Positions 23,405 to 35,042 are shown, counted from the first letter of the stretch. The stretch: DNA of 64,000 bases from Procambarus clarkii (GCF_040958095.1 NC_091193.1:24246401-24310400); one strand, 5' to 3'. The notes: generated by a model from the sequence alone, not told the origin. A program made the numbers and translations.

Positions 23405-23660
23405 TGTGAAGCGACCATCGACCTTAGAAGAGCTTTAGGAGTCCCTGACTTTTGCAGTAACCACACGGGCTCACCATAGCCCGTGCTACTTGCAACTTCT
23501 TCCGAGTAGCTGAATCTATAACAACAACAAACAGTAACCAGCCTGAAGCCATCAACACTACTACTCTTCTGGTCAAACAAGATGTCCAGCAGTTGGACAC
23601 CCTCATAAATACTGCTATGCAGTATCCTCCCCCGCGATAGCAGCCACAGAGTAAGGACTG
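23405..23660 (+). mobile_element. LINE 3' coding scrap, interrupted by a SINE-like insert
   Basis: Apart from the insert at 23464-23531, it matches the reverse complement of 41560-41730, a LINE end with a zinc knuckle. Shared residues include DLRRALRVPD and LLVKQ. Together with the other copy it gives a precise empty site for the insert. Confidence 0.75.
23464..23531 (+). mobile_element. 68-bp SINE-like insertion with (CAA)n tail
   Basis: The insert starts CACGGGCTCACCATAGCCCG and ends in a CAACAACAAA tail. It is flanked by a 9-bp direct repeat, CAGTAACCA, at 23455-23463 and 23532-23540. The LINE scrap at 41.6 kb lacks the insert and has one copy of that site. Length is far below a typical SINE, so it may be a truncated or miniature form. 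Confidence 0.75.
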
Positions 23661-23804
23661 AAGATTGAAATGCGAGCTTTTCAAACCTTTTAGGTTATGA
23701 ATTAAAATCAAAGAAAGGAAGTACAGTACAGTATAGTACTGGACTCGAGCAAAATTAGCACGCAGTATAACCTTTTACCACCAAAGATCACATTCACTTC
23801 AAAA

Positions 23805-23875
23805 AAATCTACCACTTACGGGCTATTCATGTCCGTGCCACCTCTTGGGTGGCATAATCTTCATCAATCAATCAA
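23805..23875 (-). repeat. Dispersed repeat, copy 1
   Basis: The minus strand reads CACCCAAGAGGTGGCACGG then GCATGAATAGCCCGTAAG, matching 41346-41400 on the plus strand. Possibly a SINE tail. Family not identified. Confidence 0.6.
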
Positions 23876-24146
23876 TCAAACGTTGCAGCGTAAGAAAGGT
23901 GACCTTTCACCATGCAGAACACACCTCACCATACCCGCCCTGATGCTGCCACATGCCCAGATACCAGGGGCGTGGTGCCCCGGCCTGGTGAGGTCTGCCC
24001 AACACCCCAGACACATTTTACCAGTGGAGGCATGAGGGGGAGGAGGAGCGAGGTAAATATAGAGGGGAAGGGAGAAGAGGTAAACATAAGGAGAAAGATG
24101 GCTGGGGGAAGAGAGGGTAAACAACCACCAACATTAGGGACAGTTA
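23876..24146. other. Spacer before the G-rich array
   Basis: No gene recognised; purine content rises toward the array. Confidence 0.4.
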
Positions 24147-25802
24147 AAGGGACGAGAGGCAGGCGTGTCAAGGGTAAGGGGAGGGGCAAGGGGGCAGGTG
24201 GAGGCTGGCAGGCGTGTCAAGGGTGAGGGGGGTAAGGGGGCAGGTGGAGGCTGGCAGGCGTGTCAAGGGTGAGGGGGGGCAGGTGGAGGCTGGCAGGCGT
24301 GTCAAGGGTGAGGGGGGGGGCAAGGGGGCAGGTGGAGGCTGGCAGGCGTGTCAAGGGTGAGGGGGGGGGGCAAGGGGGCAGGTGGAGGCTGGCAGGCGTG
24401 TCAAGGGTGAGGGGGGGGGCAAGGGGGCAGGTGGAGGCTGGCAGGCGTGTCAAGGGTGAAGGGGGGGGCAAGGGGGCAGGTGGAGGCTGGCAGGCGTGTC
24501 AAGGGTGAGGGGGGGGGGCAAGGGGGCAGGTGGAGGCTGGCAGGCGTGTCAAGGGTGAGCGGGGGGGGGGGGCAAGGGGGCAGGTGGAGGCTGGCAGGCG
24601 TGTCAAGGGTGAACGGGGGGGGGGCCAGGGGGCAGGTGGAGGCTGGCAGGCGTGTCAAGGGTGAGTGGGGGGGGGGGCAAGGGGGCAGGTGGAGGCTGGC
24701 AGGCGTGTCAAAGGTGAACGGGGGGGGCAAGGGGGCAGGTGGAGGCTGGCAGGCGTGTCAAGGGTGAGCGGGGGGGGGGGCAAGGGGGCAGGTGGAGGCT
24801 GGCAGGCGTGTCAAGGGTGAACGGGGGGGGGGCAAGGGGGCAGGTGGAGGCTGGCAGGTGGAGGCTGGCAGGTGGAGGCTGGCAGGTGGAGGCTGGCAGG
24901 CGTGTCAAGGGTGAGCGGGGGGGGGGGGCAAGGGGGCAGGTGGAGGCTGGCAGGCGTGTCAAGGGTGAACGGGGGGGGGCAAGGGGGCAGGTGGAGGCTG
25001 GCAGGCGTGTCAAGGGTGAGCGGGGGGGGGGGGGCAAGTGGGCAGGTGGAGGCTGGCAGGCGTGTCAAGGGTGAACGGGGGGGGCAAGGGGGCAGGTGGA
25101 GGCTGGCAGGCGTGTCAAGGGTGAGCGGGGGGGGGCAAGGGGGCAGGTGGAGGCTGGCAGGCGTGTCAAGGGTGAGCGGGGGGGGGGTAAGGGGGCAGGT
25201 GGAGGCTGGCAGGCGTGTCAAGGGTGAGGGGGGGGGGGCATGGGGGGCAGGTGGAGGCTGGCAGGCGTGTCAAGGGTGAGGGGGGGACAAGGGGGCAGGT
25301 GGAGGCTGGCAGGCGTGTCAAGGGTGAGGGGGGGGTAAGGGGGCAGGTGGAGGCTGGCAGGCGTGTCAAGGGTGAGGGGGGGGGGGGTAAGGGGGCAGGT
25401 GGAGGCTGGCAGGCGTGTCAAGGGTGAGGGGGGGGTAAGGGGGCAGGTGGAGGCTGGCAGGCGTGTCAAGGGTGAGGGGGGGGCATGGGGGGCAGGTGGA
25501 GGCTGGCAGGCGTGTCAAGGGTGAGGGGGGGGCAAGGGGGCAGGTGGAGGCTGGCAGGTGGAGGCTGGCAGGCGTATCAAGGGTGAGGGGGGGGGCATGG
25601 GGGGCAGGTGGAGGCTGGCAGGCGTGTCAAGGGTGAGGGGGGGGGGCAAGGGGGCAGGTGGAGGCTGGCAGGCGTGTCAAGGGTGAGGGGGGGGCAAGGG
25701 GGCAGGTGGAGGCTGGCAGGCGTGTCAAGGGTGGAGGGGGGGGGCAAGGGGGCAGGTGGAGGCTGGCAGGCATGTCAAGGGTGAGGAGGGGGGGGGGCAA
25801 GA
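24147..25802. repeat. G-rich tandem array, about 41-51-bp unit
   Basis: Over 30 units, each AAGGGGGCAGGTGGAGGCTG, GCAGGCGTGTCAAGGGTGA and a run of 5-12 G. The plus strand is extremely rich in G, with several runs of three or more G per unit, so G-quadruplex and R-loop formation are plausible. A short internal 14-bp duplication (GGTGGAGGCTGGCA) is expanded to four copies near 24842-24900. The many open frames on both strands are repeat artefacts. Confidence 0.95.
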
Positions 25803-26764
25803 GGAGGCATCCTCCAGTAACTATCATTTATTAACCAATATCGATCTGGCAAACAGCGCCCCGACCCCACTTCTCTTCCTCTCCGTACAAGCTCTTCACT
25901 TCCAGCACCACCTCGACCCTCCAATCCTCCGTCTCCCCCACTGTCCCTGTGCTGCTGCTGCTCGTCCGCAGCACCAGGAGCACCGCCACTCCTGGTGTGG
26001 CGAGGCCAGGCCTTAACACCGCTAAGGACACCAATGGTCGCGTCCAGTTACTAAAAGGTTCAATCTTGGATGTGAAGATGCACGTTGTGCCAGCGACCAC
26101 GTGACTTACCACGTGGGCAGTGACGCTACCAGTCATTAATTACTGCAAGTCAGGAAACCAATAGGGGATGATAAAACTCAGAGTCAATTGGTATACTTGA
26201 TAGGAAAGTAAACACGCATTACGCAAGACATGAAATATTGTGCAAACTGCCTAGAAGGAAGTAATCATAAAGAGAAAGCACCAAGCCGGAAAGACTATTT
26301 GCACCGTTTACGTGAGCATATTACACTGTTCCTAATATGAGTGGCTGGCAATACCAGAGCAAGAGGACATACGACCAACACGGAGCGTTATGTTACCAAG
26401 GAAGAGGGGAGTGAGAGGCACACCGGCGAGGAACACCCGCGGTCAACAGTAACAACCTGTCTGGGAAATTAACAACACTCTGGATGGCAGCGCCCCCTTG
26501 TTAACTGATGAACGCAATGTTTGTGACAAACTATAATTTCAATATGGCTGGCGGATGGTTATAGGGAGTGGCGGATGGTTACACAACCGAGGTAATGGAG
26601 CCCCTGGTGGCAGGTGAGTGTACCTACACCACACAGCGGCCACGGTCACCGCGGCCATCAACCACATGCAAGATAACGTATCGGACATAACGTTTTCATG
26701 TTGGACAAAAAGGTCGACAGCTGCCGCCAGGAAGAGGCATGTTACTGGAGCACTTTGTGTGGCA
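25803..26764. other. Unassigned sequence
   Basis: 25830-26130 is C-rich and contains overlapping open frames without recognised domains. 26530-26590 has a short duplication (GGCGGATGGTTA). Nothing else was recognised. Confidence 0.4.
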
Positions 26765-27610
26765 CAGGTATCTCGAGGACATTTATAATGAAGCCGGAGA
26801 TGAACTAGATCAAATCTACACTGATGGACCATCTAACCCTGTCAATGGAGGGCTGGTGCAGCATACACTGTAATTAGGAATATAATGCCTTTCAACGCAG
26901 AAATTAAGAAAAAGCGCGTATTGAGAATTATGTCTCTTCAACGCAAGCAGAGCTAACTGCCATTGTAATGGTGTTAGGATTCCTTGAACGAAACACTAAT
27001 GGTGCAGTGATCTGCACTGATTCAAAAGCAGCGTTACGAAGCCTTGGTAAAAATCTGGCAGAAAATCTTGCAATAGTCGCTGATATTAAGAGAGCTGTGA
27101 GAGTACTTACCAATCAGGGAAGAGTCATCAAGTTCCTGTGGATCCCCTCCCATGTTGGAATATGTGGGAATGAACGAGCAGATGTGCTGGCTGCTGAAGG
27201 AGACCATATTGAATACTTCATACCCAAAACTCTGCTACAAATTAGAGGTATTGTCAGGCAACATCACCGTGACAAGGTAACTGAGGAAAGGAGGATAGAA
27301 GCACAAACCAGCGAATCTGTACGATGGTACAACATGGTTGCAGCTGCCAATCCCAATCATTATGGACGAAAAGGAGGTGGCCGCGGGAGAGAATCAGTAA
27401 TAGCGAGAATCCCTCTTGGATACAAATATCCATGGCGATTCGGAATGGAAACAACAGTTGATCAGCGGAGTTACAGAATCTGTGATGAGAGTGACGGACA
27501 CTGCCTTGACTACTACTTGAGAGAATGTGAACACCTGAGAGACATTAGAAATATGTGTAGAATAATATACCCAACATAGTTTGAGTTAGGAAAACACTAT
27601 TTGTCAAATA
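26765..27610 (+). mobile_element. RNase H and 3' end of an I-like LINE
   Basis: An RNase H domain is visible: IYTDGPSN near 26816 (first Asp), a long frame from 26968 with ICTDSKAALRSL (27014), FLWIPSHVGICGNERAD (27133; the active-site His and last Asp), then a C-terminal Cys/His region (ICDESDGHCLDYYLREC, 27478). The first Asp lies in a separate frame, with a break near 26872, so the copy is dead. RNase H after RT is typical of I, R1 and related clades. Confidence 0.85.
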
Positions 27611-27827
27611 TAGATACTGTTCTTAAAATTTTCCCTCATTTTGCACCCGCAAGATAACGTAAGATTTTAAGCGGTGACAGATGTTAATCTTCTTGTTTGA
27701 GGAGCTGTTCACTTGAGATAGTTAAGCAAGTCCCAGCTGTGTCTGGGTACAAGTGACAGGATGAGCAACCCAGCGGGTTTTCTTCCTATTGGAGAGTGTT
27801 GTACATGCTGCTATGGCTGTATGTCCA

Positions 27828-27916
27828 CCCACAGGATGAGTGGCGCTGCCCAATACTGTCACTATGGCGGTGTGTCCACTCACAGGATGAGTGGCGCTGC
27901 CCAATACTGTCACTAT
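27828..27916. repeat. 51-bp tandem array, left part
   Basis: Nearly two units of the 51-bp repeat (GGATGAGTGGCGCTGCCCAA, TACTGTCACTATGGCGGTGT). The array is cut by the MITE and resumes at 28290. Confidence 0.9.
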
Positions 27917-28289
27917 GCAACCCGTTCTCGCAAATTCGTAAAGTCAATATTGACTTATTAACTACGTGCATAGGTGATATACTAAACATAATAGATACCC
28001 TTAAAAAGATTCATAGAAAACACCGACCTTACCTAACCTTGTTAGTATCTTAAGATAAGCATCTTATTGCTTCGTAATTACAATTATTACTTAACCTATA
28101 CCTATTATAGGTTAAGTAATAATTGTAATTACGAAGCAATAAGATGCTTATGTTAACATACTAAGTAGGTTAGGTAAGGTTGGTGTTTTCTATGAATCTT
28201 TTTAAGGGTATCTATTATGTTAAGTATGTCACCTATGCACATATTTAATAAGTCAATATTGACTTATTAAATTTGCGAGAACGGGTTGC
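27917..28289. mobile_element. Palindromic MITE inside the 51-bp array
   Basis: A 373-bp element starting GCAACCCGTTCTCGCAAATT and ending in its inverse complement. The arms of about 180 bp are complementary throughout with few mismatches, and each arm holds a subterminal palindrome, AAGTCAATATTGACTT. The array unit on either side shows a 5-bp target duplication, ACTAT, at 27912-27916 and 28290-28294. If the terminus is taken as TGCAACCC, a 3-bp CTA duplication results instead. No coding. Superfamily not assigned. Confidence 0.88.
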
Positions 28290-29098
28290 ACTATGGCGGT
28301 GTGTCCACTCACAGGATGAGTGACCCTGCCCAATACTGTCACTATGGCGGTGTGTCCACTCACAGGATGAGTGGCGCTGCCCAATACTGTCACTATGGTG
28401 GTGTGTCCACTCACAGGATGAGTGACGCTGCCCAATACTGTCACTATGGCGGTGTGTCCACTTACAGGATGAGTGGCGCTGCCCAATACTGTCACTATGG
28501 CGGTGTGTCCACTCACAGGATGAGTGGCGCTGCCCAATACTGTCACTATGGCGGTGTGTCCACTCAGGATGAGTGGCGCTGCCCAATACTGTCACTATGG
28601 CGGTGTGTCCACCCACAGGATGAGTGACGCTGCCCAATACTGTCACTATGGCGGTGTGTCCACTAACAGGATGAGTGACGCTGCCCAATACTGTCACTAT
28701 GGCGGTGTGTCCACTCACAGGATGAGTGACGCTGCCCAATACTGTCACTATGGCGGTGTGTCAACTCACAGGATGAGTGACGCTGCCCAATACTGTCACT
28801 ATGGCGGTGTGTCGACTCACAGGATGAGTGACGCTGCCCAATACTGTCACTATGGCGGTGTGTCGACTCACAGGATGAGTGACGCTGCCCAATACTGTCA
28901 CTATGGCGGTGTGTCGACTCACAGGATGAGTGACGCTGCCCAATACTGTCACTATGGCGGTGTGTCAACTCACAGGATGAGTGACGCTGCCCAATACTGT
29001 CACTATGGCGGTGTGTCGACTCACAGGATGAGTGACGCTGCCCAATACTGTCACTATGGCGGTGTGTCAACTCACAGGATGAGTGACGCTGCCCAATA
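28290..29098. repeat. 51-bp tandem array, right part
   Basis: About 16 units. Variants are ordered: GTCCACTCACAGG in the first half, GTCGACTCACAGG or GTCAACTCACAGG in the second, and GAGTGGCG giving way to GAGTGACG. Fifty-one is a multiple of three, which explains the long open frames. The last unit runs into CCAATAAACTCGCCCCTCG. Confidence 0.95.
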
Positions 29099-29140
29099 AA
29101 CTCGCCCCTCGAAGTAAAATTAAAAATAAAAGTGTGTGAT
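29099..29140 (+). repeat. Dispersed repeat joined to the end of the 51-bp array
   Basis: AATAAACTCGCCCCTCG followed by an A-rich tail, as at 41268-41310 and, inverted, 3005-3048. Confidence 0.65.
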
Positions 29141-29361
29141 GCCCCAGGCACAGGTCTCCCAGGCACCAGCAGTACAGCCAGTCACTTCCTCCCACTATAT
29201 ATACAGCCACTTGCTTCCACCTCCACACATCGTCATGTAACACAATCACGGTGCATGTTAAGTATGTCACACTAAGCTTTGTTAGTGTACGCGCAGTCCT
29301 GCACAACTGTACACACTTAGGCGCTCAAGCACCACTTTCCTTGTATTAAAGATACACACAC

Positions 29362-29362
<1 letters not shown>
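29141..29362. other. Unassigned spacer
   Basis: No feature recognised. Confidence 0.4.

Positions 29363-29420
<58 letters not shown>
29363..29420. repeat. (AT)n microsatellite
   Basis: AT run abutting the tail of a SINE. Confidence 0.97.
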
Positions 29421-29427
<7 letters not shown>

Positions 29428-29675
29428 ACTGAAAACTCACACCCCAGAAGTGACTCGAACCCATACTCCCAGATGCCACGCAACTGGTATGTACAAGACG
29501 CCTTAATCCACTTGACCATCACGACCGGACAAAATGAGGTGATAGCCGAGGCTATTTGAACCACCCCACCGCCGGCACTCGGATAGTAATCTTGGGCATA
29601 GCATTTTACCAAATCACCTCATTCTTTGGGGCACACGTGAGGAACACAAATGCGAACAAGCCTGAATGGTCCCCA
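29428..29675 (-). mobile_element. tRNA-Leu/Ser-like SINE
   Basis: The minus strand contains a box A-like block, GGTCAAGTGGATTAAGGCG, as in class II tRNAs, and a box B, GGTTCGAGTC, followed by TGAGTTTTCAGTT and an AT run. The body at 29530-29675 continues upstream of the head on the minus strand and ends in the GTCCTGGGGACCATTCAGGC-type block. Confidence 0.72.
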
Positions 29676-30325
<650 letters not shown>

Positions 30326-30328
30326 ATA

Positions 30329-30378
<50 letters not shown>

Positions 30379-30400
30379 ATATATATATATATATATATAT
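30326..30400. repeat. (AT)n microsatellite
   Basis: AT run with two breaks, after the foldback element. Confidence 0.95.
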
Positions 30401-30469
30401 GTCTGATGTTCCCATCACTGAAACATAAGAAAAACAGTTAAAAAAATAAAATAAAAATATGAAAAAAAT

Positions 30470-31285
30470 AAAAAATAAACTATACTCATGAAATGAACGG
30501 TATGGTAAACAACACAGCTCAATTCCAATGCAATTCACATAAAATAATTAAATCAAAATGAAAATAAATCAAAATCTATGAAAATTTAATTTATCAATGC
30601 AATCAGGAACATTGAAATGGAATTGTAACATATTTAGTATAACATGTGTGTTGCTTTTACATGCAACAGATGGCGCTGTTTTTCACGATAAGCAGTTTTA
30701 CCTGTCACAGGTGTAGCATCTATACTTATACTTACGAAATGCACGGTATGGTAAACAACACAGCTCATTTCCAACACAATGTCACACAAAATAATTCAAT
30801 AAAAAATAAAATAAATTGAAATCTATGAAAATAAAATTTATCAATGCAATCGGAAACATTGAAATGGAATTCGTGACATATTTAGTATAGCGTGCATGTT
30901 ACTATTATGTGCAACAGATGGCGCTGTTTTTCAAAAACGCATGTTTTTACCTGTCAGAGGGGTGGCATCTATATAGTAGGCATATAAAAAAGCGCGCCTA
31001 TTCGAATGCAATGTTATGTCAACATTTCAAAGCAATCGGTGAAGAACTTTTGGAGATTCCAGCGTGTGTTGCTCTTACATCCAACAGATGGCGCTGTTTG
31101 TTAAAAAAAACAAACATGTTTTTTCCTGTCACAGGTGAGACACATATATAGTAGATATATAAAAAGACGCGCATATTCGAATCGAACGTTGTCTTAAAAT
31201 TTCAAAAAGCAATCAGTGAAGAACTTTCAGAGAGTAGCGGTTATGCACAAACGAACATTTCCACTTTTATTTATATAGATTCATA
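30470..31285. repeat. Diverged large repeat units with a CAACAGATGGCGCTGT core
   Basis: The core recurs at about 30665, 30911 and 31082, each followed by a TTTACCTGTCA-like block and preceded by a CATTGAAATGGAATT or AGCAATC-GTGAAGAACTTT block. The first two units are about 245 bp and alike (both with GGTATGGTAAACAACACAGC). The later ones are about 170 bp. It resembles a satellite-bearing dispersed element. Family not assigned. Confidence 0.65.
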
Positions 31286-32595
31286 ATTAAATTTTTGTCC
31301 GTGTTGACAAATAGGGTATTGAATAGGCATCAGACACGAAGAGTCTTTAATTATCAATATTACCGTTACCTACAATACAATACATACATCTCTTCAAATG
31401 CTTCCTCCTTACAACAATTCTGTAACCAGTCTTTGCAACCCCCGCCTTAAAAAAAAAAAAAAAAAAAAGAGAGGATCAACTGCCTCTTGATAATGGTGTG
31501 TCAAAACCAGTGTAAACTTAGAAATATTTACATCACTTAAGGGAAGTAGGTCGTACAGGGCACTTCACAATATGTATACTGATACTTACCATGTGCAACC
31601 ATATTGTCTTAAATGGCTGGCTGGACGTAGCCAGCTTGCCGACACCCACAACTAATGTCTCTCTCTCTCTCTCTCTCGTGACCAAACTATAATGTTATGA
31701 AAATCAATAATAATATGACAACGTGCCAGGCAACGGCACGGGAGCTGGAGACGCAACACTAAGGGGGACGGGCAAAATCTGAGTGGACAGACGAACGGGT
31801 GGATGGATTCACGAACCAATAACGGATGATTCTGGAACAAATTGGTGGATGGAGGCGCGGATGTGGTGAGTGGAGATGGTGCGCACCGCTCGCGCGCCCC
31901 CTAGCTGACCACAACACATCTGGATCAGTGGTAACTGTGTGAGAGTGACAGTTAGAGCAGCACCCATGGGAGCAGTGGTGTGGGCGCCACGCCTCCTCAC
32001 ACAGTTCCTGAGGCCCGCCCTCCTCACCACCACACTGTTACGTACTCCTAGTTGGATACGTATATAAATTTAAATAAACTTATTTTGTTCCATTATATCA
32101 TTACCTGTATATGTATACATATTATATTTTTGTAAATTATCGTGTGGTGTGGCAATGTCAGTGGGGACAGGAGCGCCGTTGCTCTTCATACGTCTAATAC
32201 CTGTTAGATTCAGGAAATTAGAATTACTGGACCTGCTCAGTTATGGGAGTTCCAGATGTCACTTGTAATTTTTATATATTGTGTTAATTTACTGTAATTA
32301 AGCAGGTGGCATTGTAACTTATATATTTTGAAAGTAACTATTATATTTTATTTGCATTCTTGTATATTTTGAGAACAAGTGGTTGTTCAATTAGTTTTAA
32401 ATATTAAAAAGTCTGTATTTTCCATCCCTCATCTTGGATGAGGCAGAGGGGGAGAGAATTATGGGTGGAGACGGACGAGAGAGTTAGTAGCTATAACGGG
32501 CCAGGAGAGTTAACATCTTTGGGAGATAAGTCTGTTTACTTGTTGTTGTGTCATTTAGTAGATCTTTATTCTGGGAGGAACAGTATTTCTGATTT

Positions 32596-32600
<5 letters not shown>
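31286..32600. other. Unassigned sequence
   Basis: Contains an A run at 31449-31468 and a (CT)n run at 31657-31677. 32040-32460 is AT-rich. No gene recognised. Confidence 0.4.

Positions 32601-32688
<88 letters not shown>
32601..32688. repeat. (AT)n microsatellite
   Basis: Pure AT run upstream of a PLE copy. Confidence 0.97.
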
Positions 32689-32690
<2 letters not shown>

Positions 32691-32699
32691 TATATTTTG

Positions 32700-33497
32700 G
32701 TAGCAGTCTTTCCTGTAGACATATATTATTAAATATGACCTACTCATGAGAAACTCTCCAGACACAAAACAGAACGCTTTAAAAGAGACTAACGTCGTCT
32801 ATGCCTTCAAATGCCCACTTGGGGACTGTAAGCTCAAAAAAACCCAGTATATAGGCAAGACAACAACATCTCTTTCTAGGCGTTTAACGATGCATAAGCA
32901 ACAGGGCTCCATTAAGGAACATATAATCTCTTCCCATAACCAAACCATCGCCAGAGAAATCCTAGTAAACAACACAGAAATCATCGATAGATACAGCGAT
33001 AGCAGGCGGCTTGACGTTTGCGAGGCATTACACATCAAGAAGTCAACACCAGCAATCAACAGCCAATTATTGCACAACTATATTCTACCCACCTCAAGAC
33101 TCCGCTCCAATATAGAAGCATCAAGAAATATGGACCAATAGGCTTTCTACAAACACTTCTATTCAATACCCATTGTTTCTGTTCTGTCTTGTGTTGATAC
33201 TTTTAATACCCTATTAATATCCCCTCCTGTTCTGTCTTGTGTTAATGCCACATCACCCTTCCCACCTCACTCAAATGTAGATATAAAATCAGAGATACGT
33301 TCTAATCAGTTGTGTATTTGTGAAGTCTTTGAAAATGTAATAAGTTTTACGAAACGCGCCCGTGTCGCGTCAGACTAGAAATAAAAATGAATTTTGGAGA
33401 AGTGATTTTTGATTTACCTCCAACAGTGAAGCGTAATGTACGAAAGATTGAGAAAATTCGTGTTAGAATTATTAATCTTACTTTTTCGGTCATATTT
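32700..33497 (+). mobile_element. Penelope-like element, GIY-YIG end and 3' region
   Basis: The frame from 32746 encodes the PLE nuclease (NVVYAFKCPLGDC, TQYIGKTTTSLSRRL, HIISSHNQ, KSTPAINSQLLHNY), nearly the same protein as the minus-strand copy at 21563. The 3' region, 33142-33497, carries a hammerhead-like fold and runs into (AT)n. The RT is absent, so this is a truncated copy. A TAATAAATATGAC-type motif precedes the frame. Confidence 0.85.
33324..33376 (+). ncRNA. Hammerhead-ribozyme-like fold in PLE 3' region
   Basis: In order: AGTCT (stem I), TTGAAAA in the place of CUGANGA, stem II TGTAA/TTTAC, GAAA, stem III CGCG with loop CCCGTGT and CGCG, then TC, then AGACT (stem I, fully paired). 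The architecture matches a type I hammerhead with cleavage after the C of TC. Two of the normally invariant core bases differ, so catalysis is doubtful. Confidence 0.5.

Positions 33498-33546
<49 letters not shown>
33498..33546. repeat. (AT)n microsatellite
   Basis: AT run at the end of the PLE copy. Confidence 0.97.
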
Positions 33547-33549
<3 letters not shown>

Positions 33550-34656
33550 GCATACGTATATTTCTTCAGTCCTAAGGGAGAAATACTTTTAATTCTTTGC
33601 CTGTTATCATTCATGGGGTTACACTGGTGACCCGCTTTAGACAACAGCAGTTGTAGTGACCCTAGACATTTAAAGTTGGGCTGTTGTAGGGTCACGAGCC
33701 GTAACGAACGATAGGTAACACACACAACACCTCACTACCTAACAACAACACCAATAATCAGTAGAAAATTTATATTTTATTTATTAAATGTGATTAATTA
33801 GGTTACAAAGAAAGATTTTTAGTTTAGTGTTGTTGACTTGTGGGAAGAGGGTGGTTGTGGTGTAAGAGCGTGGTGGTGGTCCGGTACAACCATGTGTGGC
33901 CCTTACACCTCCCCTCATTACAACGGTGAATGTACTGTGACACCTGCCACCTCATACAAACCTTACACAGTAACATTAACAACGCCACCAATGCGGTTAT
34001 ATGTAACCAAGTATATTTATAGGAACGCCTGCTGCCAAAGTATATAAATATATATAATTATATATCACTAACTCTATGACCGCTCAGAGGATTTGAAGCC
34101 AGGCATGAGAGGTCTTCCCATATGCTTTTTTTTTGGGTGGGGTGGAAGGGGGGATGGGAGTAAAGAGGAAGGAGAGGCATAGGTGAAAGGAAGTGTAGAA
34201 GTGGGAAATACAGTGAGTTTTTTTATATTTAATAATAAATGAGGTACATCTGCATTAGTGCAGCTACCCTAGACTATATGAAGTGGAGTACAGTGTGTCA
34301 AAAAAGCTAACTAGGTGATGCTAAAAAAAAATAAAAAAATCCCCATCACTCAGGATGGTTAGTCATACAAAGTGAGAGGTATGAAAGCAGGCGGCGGGCT
34401 GTCCGCCTTGCTGACACGATGTGTGGGTGTTGGCAGCTAAGCTAAGCTGGCTCCCTCTTGTCAGGGTGCTGTGAGTGTGTGAGAGGTTCTTCACATGTGT
34501 TTCATCATATATGGATGTCTATAGATGAATACTGTGTAGCATTTTCATATATACACACTCCGATGCTTCCACACATGTTCTGTTTAAGGCTCTTTATTTT
34601 ATTATTTATTGAGTTATTCATACATACATACACACATTATATATATATATATATAT
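33547..34656. other. Unassigned sequence
   Basis: Holds a T run near 34126, A runs near 34323, and an (AT)n of about 18 bp at 34638. A GGGTCAC inverted pair occurs near 33625 and 33690. No gene recognised. Confidence 0.4.
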
Positions 34657-35042
34657 GTCGTACCTAGTAGCCAGAACGCACTTCTCAGCCTACTATGCAA
34701 GGCCCGATTTGCCTAATAAGCCAAGTTTTCCTGAATTAATATATTTTCTCTAATTGTTTTCTTAAGAAATGATAAAGCTACCCATTTCATTTTGTATGAG
34801 GTCAATTTTGTTTTATTGTAGTTAAAATTGACGTAGATATATGACCAAACCTAACCAACCCTACCTAACCTAACCTAACCTATCTTTATAGGTTAGGTTG
34901 GGTTAGGTAACCGAAAAAGGTAGGTTAGGTTAGGTTAGGTAGGTTAGGTCGTCGAAAAAACATTAATTCATGAAAACTTGGCTTATAAAGCAAATCGGGC
35001 CTTGCATAGTAGGCTGAGAAGTGCGTTCTGGCTACTAAGTAC

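Noticed and set aside
24217-25469. Pro-rich and Gly/Arg-rich proteins
   Set aside because: G-rich array read on either strand; no unique flanking sequence.
26968-27579. Host RNase H gene
   Set aside because: RNase H followed by a Cys/His region, with the first Asp in a broken upstream frame and no introns, is a LINE ORF2 end.
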